Assembly: GCA_028683435.1 (NCBI GenBank)
Contig: JAQUIG010000006.1
Span: forward strand, 1-64,000
Length of the DNA stretch: 64,000 nt
Source of the DNA: Desulfuromonadaceae bacterium
GTDB lineage: Bacteria; Desulfobacterota; Desulfuromonadia; Geobacterales; Pseudopelobacteraceae
Reading direction: 5' to 3'
The stretch's first letter is position 1; every line of letters begins with the position of its first letter. Shown here in pieces: positions 7,495 through 15,861 of the stretch. The translations under genes were made by a program, and so were the position numbers. The notes under the pieces are model-generated. The model saw only the letters and a list, made by a program, of their open reading frames with translations, was not told where the DNA came from and made no database searches.

Positions 7495-8211
7495 ATGAAT
7501 TTTCAACCGATTAAACCGAAAAAAGTCTCCACCCAGATTGCTGACCAGATCCGCTCCTCGATCCTGGCCGGGGAGTTCGCACCTGGCGACAAACTGCCGC
7601 CGGAGCGGGAACTGGCAGAAATGTTCGGAGTGTCACGCCCCTCGGTGCGGGAGGCCCTGAACGTCCTGGCATCGTCCGGCCTGGTCATGTCGTATCAGGG
7701 AGGCGGCACGGTTGTCATGTCACTGGTGGAAACCTCCTCCGTCAACCCGCTCAGCGAACTGATCCGCGTCCAGCAGGATCGGGCACTTGATGTCATCGAA
7801 GTCCGTAAATCCATGGAATCATGGACCGCCTGGTATGCCGCAGAGCGAGCGCTTCCTGAAGATATCCGCCGCATGGAAGAAATTATTGCCGGAATGCAAC
7901 GTAATCTTGAGACAAAGCAGCCCTCCGAAGATCTTGATGCCAATCTCCATATCGTTATCGCCCGCGCCACCCATAATATCGTCTGGCTGCACCTGATGCA
8001 GAGCCTGTTTGATGCTATGAAGCAGTTCCAGCAGACCGTATGGCGGGCGGTCTACCTGACCCAGGAAGACCATCAGCTTCTGTTTGAACATCACAATTCG
8101 ATTGTAGAGGCGATCAAAGCCAGAGATCCACAGACCGCCCGCGATGCCATGCTTCACCATCTGACGTTTGCTGAAGGTCGCAGCAGCGCCTACGTTTCAC
8201 AAAAACAATAA
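7495..8211 (+). CDS. GntR-family (FadR/LldR subfamily) transcriptional regulator
   Basis: The 238-residue protein has an N-terminal winged helix of the GntR type (residues about 5-70, with PGDKLPPERELAEMFGVSRPSVREAL) and a C-terminal FCD ligand-binding domain (about 95-225, with the helical EVRKSMES segment and conserved His residues). The family includes lactate, pyruvate and glycolate sensors. Its place after glcDF and the TTGGT-N3-ACC site in the divergent promoter suggest that it represses the lactate genes until the substrate is present. ATG 7495 is preferred because the ATG at 7462 lies inside the terminator hairpin. Confidence 0.85.
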   Translation: MNFQPIKPKKVSTQIADQIRSSILAGEFAPGDKLPPERELAEMFGVSRPSVREALNVLASSGLVMSYQGGGTVVMSLVETSSVNPLSELIRVQQDRALDVIEVRKSMESWTAWYAAERALPEDIRRMEEIIAGMQRNLETKQPSEDLDANLHIVIARATHNIVWLHLMQSLFDAMKQFQQTVWRAVYLTQEDHQLLFEHHNSIVEAIKARDPQTARDAMLHHLTFAEGRSSAYVSQKQ

Positions 8212-8224
8212 CCACCCACGCCAC

Positions 8225-8254
8225 CCCCCTCCTTAATCAAGGAGGGGGCTTTAT
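8225..8254 (+). terminator. Intrinsic terminator after the GntR-family regulator
   Basis: CCCCCTCCTT (8225-8234) pairs with AAGGAGGGGG (8239-8248) around a 4-base loop and is followed by CTTTATT. It separates the lactate island from rfbC. Confidence 0.75.
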
Positions 8255-8270
8255 TATATGGAGACTTTAC

Positions 8271-8816
8271 ATGCAAATTATCCCCACCACTATCCCTGAT
8301 GTCCTGATTGTGGAGCCGAAAGTGTTCGGCGACGATCGTGGTTTCTTTTTTGAAAGCTTCAATGAACGCAGCTGGCGCGACCTGACCGGAGTTGACCTCA
8401 ATTTTGTTCAGCACAATCATTCACGATCCGCCGGAGGCGTTCTGAGGGGACTTCATTACCAGATTCAGCAGCCGCAGGGGAAACTGGTGCGGGTTGTTGT
8501 CGGTGAAGTATTCGATGTTGCCGTGGATATCCGCCGGAGTTCGCCAAGCTTCGGACAGTGGTTCGGCGCACTGCTTTCAGCCGATAACAAGCGCCAGATG
8601 TGGGTTCCGCCCGGTTTTGCCCATGGTTTCTTCGTGACATCAGACGCTGCCGAATTCCTCTACCTGACGACGGAGTATTATGCGCCGGAGCATGAACGCT
8701 GCATCGCCTGGAACGACCCGGATCTGAATATCATCTGGCCGCTGACAGCAGCGCCAAACGTTTCGGCCAAGGACGACCAGGGGCGCTCATTCAAGGACGC
8801 CGACCTGTTCCCATGA
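8271..8816 (+). CDS. rfbC: dTDP-4-dehydrorhamnose 3,5-epimerase
   Basis: The 181-residue cupin-fold protein shows the RmlC pattern: the FFFESFNE region, GVLRGLHYQ with the catalytic His, DVAVDIRR with SPSFGQW, and FAHGFF followed by the Tyr-rich LTTEYYAPEHE. It converts dTDP-4-keto-6-deoxyglucose to the L-lyxo form in dTDP-rhamnose synthesis. TGGAG lies about 9 bases before the ATG. No rfbA, rfbB or rfbD lies nearby. The stop overlaps the start of an MFS gene (ATGA). Confidence 0.9.
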   Translation: MQIIPTTIPDVLIVEPKVFGDDRGFFFESFNERSWRDLTGVDLNFVQHNHSRSAGGVLRGLHYQIQQPQGKLVRVVVGEVFDVAVDIRRSSPSFGQWFGALLSADNKRQMWVPPGFAHGFFVTSDAAEFLYLTTEYYAPEHERCIAWNDPDLNIIWPLTAAPNVSAKDDQGRSFKDADLFP

Positions 8817-10060
8817 TCCGTTCAAACAGCCGCTGGCTGACGCTCCTTTGCTGCTGCCAGCTCTTCATCATGCTGGTTTTCATCAATTACTCCGCCGTCC
8901 TCCCACTCCTGAAAAATGAATGGGGCATGAACAATACCCGGGCCGGTATGATCTTTTCGGTCTATCAACTCGGCTACATCGCCTCAGGCGTCCTCTTAAG
9001 CATCCTCTCCGATCGATTCAATATCAAACACATCTTCATCACCGCCGCTTTCTGCTCGGCAGGAGGCAACCTGCTCTTTGCACTCTTTGCGGATAATTTT
9101 ACCAGCGGCATGATTTTTCGCGCCTTGACCGGCATCGGCATGGGGGGAACCTATATGCCGGGTCTCAAACTGGTTGCTGAGCGTTTTGAACCGGCCCGGC
9201 GCGGCAAGGCCATCGGCATCTATGTCGGTTCACTCGTGCTTGGGGGCTCTCTTTCACTTGCTGTAACCGGTATTTTGACCGGCATATACGGCTGGCGGAT
9301 CGCCTTTATTTTCTGTTCCATCGGCGTATGCATCGGTGCGGCACTGGCCTTCCCTCTTTTTGCCGGGTATCGCCCTCCCATTCATAGCGGCAGCGAGAGA
9401 GGATATACCGGAGAGGTCATCAAGAATCGTCCTGCCCTGCTGATGATTTTAGGCTATGGGGCCCACATGTGGGAAATGTACGGCATGCGCAGCTGGCTGG
9501 CCCCTTTTTTCACTTCTGCGTTGATCGGCTGGGGATTTGAAACAACCAGGGCAACCGGCTTCGCCTCCGCAATTGCCGCCGTCCTGATCGGCATCGGCGC
9601 ATTTTCGACCGCTATTACCGGCAATCTCTCCGACCGTTTCGGCCGCACCACGACCATTGCGGTCGTGATGTTAGCAAGCGCCAGCCTCTCCTTCACCTTC
9701 GGTTGGCTGATCAACACCAATCTCCCACTGACCTTGACGGTCGGTCTCGCCTACGGTTATCTGGTTGTTGCCGAATCACCGGTATTTTCGACCGGGCTGA
9801 CCGAACTCGTCGCCCCAGGCTATCTGGGCGCTGCCATGGGGCTGCAGTCTCTGATCGGATATTCGATGGGGATGATCTCGCCGACAGTTTTCGGCTGGGC
9901 GCTGGACACATTCCGCGGCTGGCACCCCTACCCAGGTTTTCAGGCGGAATGGGGCATTGCCTTTGCCTTTATCGGTATCGGCGGATTAGCCGGACCGGTT
10001 TTCATGTGGCTGCTGCGCAGAACGCCTGAGAGCACTAAAATGGCCGGCGGAAATCGCTGA
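8813..10060 (+). CDS. Major facilitator superfamily transporter
   Basis: The 415-residue protein has about twelve hydrophobic segments. The MFS signature after TM2 is present (GVLLSILSDRFNIKH) and recurs in the second half (GNLSDRFGRTT). RALTGIGMGGTYMPGLKLVAERF resembles motifs of organic-acid and nitrate/cyanate-type carriers. The gene overlaps rfbC by four bases, so the two are cotranscribed. The substrate cannot be read from the sequence, and lactate or another carboxylate is only a guess from the nearby island. Confidence 0.8.
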   Translation: MIRSNSRWLTLLCCCQLFIMLVFINYSAVLPLLKNEWGMNNTRAGMIFSVYQLGYIASGVLLSILSDRFNIKHIFITAAFCSAGGNLLFALFADNFTSGMIFRALTGIGMGGTYMPGLKLVAERFEPARRGKAIGIYVGSLVLGGSLSLAVTGILTGIYGWRIAFIFCSIGVCIGAALAFPLFAGYRPPIHSGSERGYTGEVIKNRPALLMILGYGAHMWEMYGMRSWLAPFFTSALIGWGFETTRATGFASAIAAVLIGIGAFSTAITGNLSDRFGRTTTIAVVMLASASLSFTFGWLINTNLPLTLTVGLAYGYLVVAESPVFSTGLTELVAPGYLGAAMGLQSLIGYSMGMISPTVFGWALDTFRGWHPYPGFQAEWGIAFAFIGIGGLAGPVFMWLLRRTPESTKMAGGNR

Positions 10061-10129
10061 CAGACTGTTATCTCATCAACCAGCTTATAACATAATGCCC
10101 GGAATGACTGGATACAGGATGCTGCGCAG

Positions 10130-11095
10130 ATGACCTACCTCTCATTGATTCAGAACATCTCCCTGCTGGTGGCGCTTACCTTTATCCATTGCCTGCTGAT
10201 CAGGCAATTCAGAGGAAATGACAGAGAGTACCAGCTTGCGTCAGGGGTGTCGTTCCGCTCTGTCAGCGTTGATGGGGGTAGGTTTTACACTGACGTCATC
10301 CGCATCCTCCTGGCTGAAGATGATTCAATCAATCAGCTTGTGACAAAAAAGATCCTCATAAGATCCGGTTATCAGGTGGATGTGGCGGGTAACGGCAGCG
10401 AGGCTCTCAAATTGCTTGGGGAAAATGATTACGCCATAGTTTTGATGGACTGCATGATGCCGGTGATGAACGGCTATGAAACGACCGCAGTCATTCGAGA
10501 TCTGACTTCAAAGGTTCGCAACCACGCTATACCGATCGTTGCGCTTACGGCAAACGCATTTAAGAAAGATCGTGACAGATGCCTTGCTGCCGGCATGGAT
10601 GATTATCTGAGTAAACCTCTTGAAATCGCAGATTTGCTGGCAGTACTGAAGAAATGGACAGCATCCTGCTCCGCTCAGGAGAGGGACTGTCAGGGGACGA
10701 TAACAGGTAAAATTGAAAAATATTGCGGTTCTACGATTGATGTTTTCGATATGGCTGAATTCGTCAGGAGAAACCTCAGCGATCTTAAACTTTCCCGCGA
10801 TGTGGCTGCGGTATTTATACAGCATGGCCCGGAGTACCTCCGGGAGATCTCCACGGCGGTTTCTGCCGGGGACGTCACTTCCCTTCTCCAGTCAGCGCAT
10901 AAGCTGAAAGGCGCGGCGGCCAATCTGGCACTTGTACGACTGCGCGATTCAGCAGCTGCGGTCGAGGCGGCGGCCAGAACAGGAAATATTGAGCTGGCGG
11001 CCGCTCTGCCCCCCGAGCTGAACATTGTTTATGATCAAGCAGCAACTGCAATGAGAGAGCAGTTCGGTATCGTTGTGCCTGATCTCGAACGGTGA
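10130..11095 (+). CDS. Receiver-Hpt protein, probable remnant of a hybrid histidine kinase
   Basis: This 321-residue protein starts with one hydrophobic segment (residues 5-25) whose sequence, including LSLIQNISLLVAL, resembles the first helix of the 5TM-5TMR_LYT sensor module. At about residue 60 it moves straight into a receiver domain (ILLAEDD, phospho-acceptor in LMDCMMP, KPLE), then an Hpt domain near the C-terminus (SAHKLKGAAANL). The other sensor helices and the HisKA and HATPase domains expected between them are missing. It may still act as a phosphorelay intermediate fed by another kinase. The Shine-Dalgarno sequence is weak. Confidence 0.72.
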   Translation: MTYLSLIQNISLLVALTFIHCLLIRQFRGNDREYQLASGVSFRSVSVDGGRFYTDVIRILLAEDDSINQLVTKKILIRSGYQVDVAGNGSEALKLLGENDYAIVLMDCMMPVMNGYETTAVIRDLTSKVRNHAIPIVALTANAFKKDRDRCLAAGMDDYLSKPLEIADLLAVLKKWTASCSAQERDCQGTITGKIEKYCGSTIDVFDMAEFVRRNLSDLKLSRDVAAVFIQHGPEYLREISTAVSAGDVTSLLQSAHKLKGAAANLALVRLRDSAAAVEAAARTGNIELAAALPPELNIVYDQAATAMREQFGIVVPDLER

Positions 11096-11114
11096 AATGC
11101 TTACGTTCGAGATC
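11081..11114. terminator. Bidirectional hairpin between convergent genes
   Basis: GATCTCGAACG (11081-11091) and CGTTCGAGATC (11104-11114) form a perfect 11-base stem at the convergent ends of the receiver-Hpt gene and znuB. The T tracts on either side are modest. Confidence 0.6.
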
Positions 11115-11121
11115 ATAAATT

Positions 11122-11955
11122 TCAATTGCTTTTGTTAGGGTAGATAATCCGGCGGGTTACACATGCAGCGGCAAAAAATAACAGATTCACCATGACGATG
11201 GTGGCGCTGGCAGGGAGGTTGGACATAATGGAAATAATAATACCGATAATCACCGAGCTGCACCCCTGAAGCGCAGCCAGGGCTATGCAGACCTTGAAAC
11301 CGCGTGCCAACTGCAGGGCTCCCGCTGCAGGGATAATCAGCATTGACGAAATCAGCATGATGCCGACCAGTTTCATCGCCAGAACCACTGACAGCGCTGT
11401 CAGCAGCACCAGAATTGAGTTGATGTACGAAGTCCGGATGCCTGACACTTTGGCCAGTTCTTCACTGAATGAGATGGCGAACAACTCGTGATAATAGAGT
11501 GTCAGCAGCAACATAACCCCGAGGCAGAGCAGCCCCGCAACAACCACTTCCTCGCTGCGTATCGACAAAATATTGCCAAACAGATAGCTGAGCAGATCAA
11601 CATTGTAGCCGCCACCCACACTGGCCAGAATAATTCCGACTGAAATTCCGAGGGCAGATACCAGGCCGATGGCGGCATCACCACTCAGTCGCCCCTTCTC
11701 GGATAACTTGAGTATGCCGAGCGACGCCAGCATGACGATTGGCGCCGACACCAGCAGTGACATGGCCGAATAGAGATGGAGTGCCAGAGCGATGGCGGTG
11801 CTGCCGAAAGTTACATGCGCCAGCCCGTCGCCGATCAGTGACAAACGCCGCAGCACCAGAAAGACACCCAGCACCGAACAGAGCAGAGCGATCAAAGTAC
11901 CGGCCAGCAGGGCCCGTTGAATAAAACCGTATGAAAGGATTTCTAATAGATTCAT
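11122..11955 (-). CDS. znuB: Zinc/manganese ABC transporter permease
   Basis: The 277-residue membrane protein has about eight hydrophobic helices and the ABC-3 family pattern (LVLRRLSLIGDGLAHVTFG near the N-terminus, later KLVGIMLISSMLIIPAA). It forms the channel of a ZnuABC-type importer. ATG 11955 sits two bases after the stop of the ATPase gene, and an upstream in-frame ATG (11973) would overlap it. It is the last gene of the hisS-to-znuB operon. Zinc rather than manganese is inferred from the His-rich loop of the binding protein. Confidence 0.85.
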   Translation of the reverse strand: MNLLEILSYGFIQRALLAGTLIALLCSVLGVFLVLRRLSLIGDGLAHVTFGSTAIALALHLYSAMSLLVSAPIVMLASLGILKLSEKGRLSGDAAIGLVSALGISVGIILASVGGGYNVDLLSYLFGNILSIRSEEVVVAGLLCLGVMLLLTLYYHELFAISFSEELAKVSGIRTSYINSILVLLTALSVVLAMKLVGIMLISSMLIIPAAGALQLARGFKVCIALAALQGCSSVIIGIIISIMSNLPASATIVMVNLLFFAAACVTRRIIYPNKSN

Positions 11956-11957
11956 GA

Positions 11958-12710
11958 TCAATGCCTGTGGCACATAAGGTGCTGTGAGTGTTCGCCAAAC
12001 ATGGACGACATCTCCGGTGAATGGCAGAATTCATCAAAACTGCCATAAAAAAGCAACTTTTTATCCAGATAGAGCATCTTTGAAGCATGCTCTCCAATTG
12101 TGCCGCTGTCATGGGTCACGAGCATAACCGTGACGCCCCGCGAGCGGTTGATGTCTGCGATCATGGCATAAAAACGAACTCTTGTTTCAGGATCGAGAGC
12201 AGCGGTCGGTTCATCCAGCACAAGCAGCTCAGGGTCGTTAACAATAGCTCTGGCAAGTAAAACACGCTGCAGCTGGCCGCCGGACAACTCACCTATCAGT
12301 TTAAGTTTTAAATCTAAAATACCTAATTCATCTAGTGTTATGTCTATTTTATCCTTATCAGCACGATTCAACCGTTTCGGAAAGCGCTTAAGACATAACA
12401 GGCCAAGCCCCACCGTTTCATGTACCGTTGCGGGGAAAACCGGATTAACCAGATGAAGACTTTGCGGCAGATAACCGACTTTATGCCAATCTTTGAAGTT
12501 TGACAGAGGAGCACCAAACAGCGACGCACTCCCCTTGCTGATCGTCACCAAGCCGAGTAGCGCCTTGACCAGCGTGCTCTTACCGGAACCGTTGGGTCCC
12601 ACAATGCCGACATAGTCGCCCCGCTCCACCTGAAAGGAAATATCCTCAAGCACCCTTCCCTCTCGGTAGTTACACGACAGCAGTTCAGTTGAAACTATTT
12701 CGCCCGGCAT
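11958..12710 (-). CDS. znuC: Zinc/manganese ABC transporter ATPase
   Basis: The 250-residue ATPase carries Walker A (GPNGSGKST), the signature LSGGQLQRVLLARA, Walker B (LLVLDEPTAALD) and the H-loop (VTHD). It powers the ZnuB permease. The start overlaps the end of the binding-protein gene by 16 bases and the stop lies two bases before znuB. Confidence 0.88.
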   Translation of the reverse strand: MPGEIVSTELLSCNYREGRVLEDISFQVERGDYVGIVGPNGSGKSTLVKALLGLVTISKGSASLFGAPLSNFKDWHKVGYLPQSLHLVNPVFPATVHETVGLGLLCLKRFPKRLNRADKDKIDITLDELGILDLKLKLIGELSGGQLQRVLLARAIVNDPELLVLDEPTAALDPETRVRFYAMIADINRSRGVTVMLVTHDSGTIGEHASKMLYLDKKLLFYGSFDEFCHSPEMSSMFGEHSQHLMCHRH

Positions 12711-13675
12711 TGAAGACCTTTCTGCAGTTGTACAAGGTTGCGTTCCATTAAATCCAAAAAAGAAACATTTTTGGACTGGTCATCCCGCGAGAGATTATGT
12801 GCCCCATGAAGCATCAGCACGCCAACACCCGCTTCCTTCGCCAACGTTTCTGTCAGGCGGGGCGATAACAACTCCTCGGCAAAAAGGTATTTGGCGCCGG
12901 ATGATCTGATTTCACGGACAAGCGCGGCCATCCGTTCGGCAGATGGCTCCGAGTCCGATGAAATCCCGCTGAGCGCGTGATAATCCAGGTCATAGCGACG
13001 CGCCAGATAGCCAAATGCATAATGTCCACCGTGCAGAAGTTTTTTGGTTGTGCAGGTGGCCAGACTTTCCCGGTAGCGGAGGTCAAGCGCGACCAGTCGC
13101 GATTTTAATGTTTCCGCATTTTGACGGTACACACCGCTGTTGAGCGGATCGGCGGCGACAAAACCGTCAAGAATAGTATCCACCATAACGGCTGCATTGG
13201 CAAAATCAAGCCAGATATGCGGGTCCATTCCTTTCTGATCATGGTGGTGGTCATGCTCTCCACCATTCTTGTGGCCACGCTCGTTCCCATGTTCATGCTC
13301 AGCCATACCATGCTGATAGACAACCCGCTCTCCGGCATTGACAATGCGTAGTTTTTTGCTGTCAACACCAGTAATAATTTTTTCCGCCCACGGTTCCATG
13401 TATTTGCTCGTATAAATAAACAGTCCGGCACGATTGATTCTGATAATATCTTCCGGGCGTGGTTCAAAGGTATGCGGTTCGACACCGGGCGGCAGCAGCA
13501 TGGTTACCTGTGCCTTGTCTCCGGCGATCGTACGGGCAAAATCATAAAGGGGAAACAGCGTCGTCACTACCTGCAGGCCGACTGCCGGTTTCTCTTCGGC
13601 CTTTTTACAACCGGTAAAAAAGATGGTTGTGCAGCAAAGGGCCAGCATAATAACAACGATTTTTTTAACCTTCAT
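12695..13675 (-). CDS. znuA: Periplasmic zinc-binding protein of ABC transporter
   Basis: The 326-residue lipoprotein has a lipobox (FFTGC) and the cluster-9 metal-binding fold: PHTFEPRP near residue 68, a His/Asp/Glu-rich loop at about residues 122-150 (clustered as EHEHG and EHDHHHD), and MDPHIWLDF after it. The loop is typical of zinc rather than manganese binding proteins. The start overlaps cvfB by four bases (ATGA). No Zur-like site is visible because the gene lies inside a longer operon. Confidence 0.88.
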   Translation of the reverse strand: MKVKKIVVIMLALCCTTIFFTGCKKAEEKPAVGLQVVTTLFPLYDFARTIAGDKAQVTMLLPPGVEPHTFEPRPEDIIRINRAGLFIYTSKYMEPWAEKIITGVDSKKLRIVNAGERVVYQHGMAEHEHGNERGHKNGGEHDHHHDQKGMDPHIWLDFANAAVMVDTILDGFVAADPLNSGVYRQNAETLKSRLVALDLRYRESLATCTTKKLLHGGHYAFGYLARRYDLDYHALSGISSDSEPSAERMAALVREIRSSGAKYLFAEELLSPRLTETLAKEAGVGVLMLHGAHNLSRDDQSKNVSFLDLMERNLVQLQKGLQCRAK

Positions 13676-14520
13676 AACGCATCTCCTGTTTGCACGCTGC
13701 GCAGTCGGATTCCGTCAGGAAGCATGGAAATAGCGCCCTCTTTGTACAGCCCCCCAACAGCTTTTTTGAAACTTTTCTTGCTTAAACGGAGCTGTGTAGC
13801 AATAGTTTCCGGAGAACTTTTATCCGTCAGCGGTAAAAAACCGCCGTGGGCAGCCAGGGCATCAAGGATAACGGAGCGATCTTTGGCCGCCTCCGTGGCA
13901 CCCCCTATCCGCAGCGTGACATCGACTTTGCCATCATCTCTGATTTTTTTGACATAGCCGCGCACGTGCTCGCCGCAGCGGGGTTTGGTAACCATCTCCG
14001 TATGGAAGATTAATCCACCAAACCTGTTGTTGATAATGACCTTGGCACCAAGATCAGTGAGGCCATACACAAGCAGCTCAACCTCTTCACCTTCAATCAG
14101 GCTGTTATCAACCGGTATGATGAATTTATCCAGTTTTGCGGTCGCTGCAATCCTGCCGCTTGAGTGCAGAAAAACCCGTACCAGCACCTGATCCCCACGC
14201 CTGACCGGCTCCATCTGTTCGCCAAACGGAAGCAGCAGATCCTTTTCCAGTCCCCAGTCAAGGAACGAACCAACCGTCGTTGCCTCCTTGACCTTCAGGA
14301 GCGCGAATTCCCCCACAACGGCACGCGGCCTTTTGGTCGTTGCTGTCAATCGTCCGTCAGAATCAACATACACAAAAACATCCAGCACTGTGCCCGCTTC
14401 AGCCCCTTGCGGGAGGAGACGCAACGGCAGCAGCACCTCCCCGGCATCTGACGTAAAAACAGCACCGGATGCGATGATACGGGTGATGGTAAGCTGGTTG
14501 TAGTTACCGATTTGAAGCAT
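13672..14520 (-). CDS. cvfB: CvfB/YitL-like S1-domain RNA-binding protein
   Basis: The 282-residue protein has S1-like OB folds in tandem (residues about 1-65, 70-135 and 140-210) and a C-terminal winged-helix segment (about 220-275, with LRLSKKSFKKAVGGLYKEG). This matches CvfB of Firmicutes and its proteobacterial relatives, which bind RNA and affect gene expression. SFLDWGLEKDLLLPF is a recognisable family motif. It is embedded between the J/LRR gene and znuA, with an overlap to the latter. Confidence 0.8.
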   Translation of the reverse strand: MLQIGNYNQLTITRIIASGAVFTSDAGEVLLPLRLLPQGAEAGTVLDVFVYVDSDGRLTATTKRPRAVVGEFALLKVKEATTVGSFLDWGLEKDLLLPFGEQMEPVRRGDQVLVRVFLHSSGRIAATAKLDKFIIPVDNSLIEGEEVELLVYGLTDLGAKVIINNRFGGLIFHTEMVTKPRCGEHVRGYVKKIRDDGKVDVTLRIGGATEAAKDRSVILDALAAHGGFLPLTDKSSPETIATQLRLSKKSFKKAVGGLYKEGAISMLPDGIRLRSVQTGDAL

Positions 14521-14538
14521 ATAAACTCCTCTTTATTC

Positions 14539-15861
14539 TTAATAGCGCCACGTGAAGCTGACCGTCTTGCAGCCTGGCATGGCCTTCCGGAACAGGTTAA
14601 ATCCCTCCTCCGTGGCGTCAGTCCCGCTGCAGGTAAGCCATTTCAGTCCCGGCAGCAGCGCCAGATTTAAAATGCCTTTATCGCCAATAGCGGTGTGGTA
14701 GATCGATATCCGCTGCAGTGACACCAGAGGACGGAGCAGGGCCAAACCCTGATCAGTCACTTCTGTATCGGATAGATATAACTCCTGCAGACCACTCAGA
14801 TGCACGATTTGCGACAGGATCCTGTCATCGCAATTATAAAGAAACAGAGCTTGAAGGTCATTCGGCAGGAGTCCTCGCAGAAAATCTGTATCCATGCCGC
14901 TGTCAGCTTTCAGGTCCAGCCGCAGCGATGTATCGAGGAAGATCTCTTTTGTTCCCCGTGCAATCCCGACCCGCTGCCACTCCCGAAAATCAAGCGAAGA
15001 CGCTTTGCGGACAAAGAGAGATCCACAGTTCTGCTCTGGAGGAAAGCGGACAATGCGTGTTTCTAATGGGGTGGTTTCCCCCCAGGCAGGCTCTCCGCAC
15101 TCGCCGCGAACCGTTGACAGGCGCCGCCGGATGCGAGCTATGTCCAGGTCAACGGCAGCAGCCATCTCCGCCAGAAGATCGACTCCATCGACCAGTGCAT
15201 CAGCGACCCGCAACTTGAAGTGAAAAATATCGCTCTGCTTGAGCTCTTCGGTCTGGCGGATAACAGCATGGATATTTTGCTGAACCGCGGCAAGTTGGCG
15301 AATAACCCGCACAAGCTCAAGGGCGATATCCAGCGCTGATCCATATGAAACCGGCGCTTGCTCCCATTCGCTCAGCAGATCGATCAACACCTGGCGGTTT
15401 CCGGTTTGATACGCTTCATTGGCAAGCGCCATCAGTTCCTGGCGACGCAGCCGTTCGACCTCGTCGGCAGCAAGATCAGGGTGAACCGCTTTGGCCACTC
15501 CTCGATAAAGCGACTTGAGAGAGAGGTTGGCTGCATCCTGGGGCGCTTCGTCATCATCGAGCAGATCCGTAGTATGCTGGAAGTGAGCGTATGATGGCGA
15601 CAACTTCTCAGATTCAGTTGAGTCCTCTACGGCATCTTCATCCAGAAGGCCCTTTAGCTGCCATTCAAGATCTTCCAGAGTTTCAATCCTGGTTCCAAGG
15701 ACATCCTCATAAACCTGTTCAAACATTCTGATTTCAGACTTCAAGCGGTTGTAATCCAGTTCACGCCGCTGAAGATCTGCTTTAACCTGAACCAGCTGCT
15801 GATATTTGTGCTCCAGCTCGACCTCTTCCGGAGTCTTCAACCGGTTCTTGAAGGGTGTCAC
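14539..15861 (-). CDS. Unusual protein with coiled coil, J-like segment and leucine-rich repeats
   Basis: The 440-residue protein begins with a charged coiled coil (residues about 10-60). A segment at about 110-145 (LKSLYRGVAKAVHPDLA, then LMALANEAYQTG) resembles helices II and III of a J domain, including the HPD tripeptide. Leucine-rich repeats occupy about 340-435 (LQELYLSDTEVTDQGLALL and two more). The LRR form resembles the cysteine-containing or bacterial type. The start overlaps the hda-like gene by four bases. It may be a co-chaperone with an LRR target-binding module, but the function is unknown. Confidence 0.7.
   Translation of the reverse strand: MTPFKNRLKTPEEVELEHKYQQLVQVKADLQRRELDYNRLKSEIRMFEQVYEDVLGTRIETLEDLEWQLKGLLDEDAVEDSTESEKLSPSYAHFQHTTDLLDDDEAPQDAANLSLKSLYRGVAKAVHPDLAADEVERLRRQELMALANEAYQTGNRQVLIDLLSEWEQAPVSYGSALDIALELVRVIRQLAAVQQNIHAVIRQTEELKQSDIFHFKLRVADALVDGVDLLAEMAAAVDLDIARIRRRLSTVRGECGEPAWGETTPLETRIVRFPPEQNCGSLFVRKASSLDFREWQRVGIARGTKEIFLDTSLRLDLKADSGMDTDFLRGLLPNDLQALFLYNCDDRILSQIVHLSGLQELYLSDTEVTDQGLALLRPLVSLQRISIYHTAIGDKGILNLALLPGLKWLTCSGTDATEEGFNLFRKAMPGCKTVSFTWRY

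Noticed and set aside
6847..7506. Open frame of 219 codons on the minus strand
   Set aside because: It is antisense to glcF and spans the terminator at 7449-7478.
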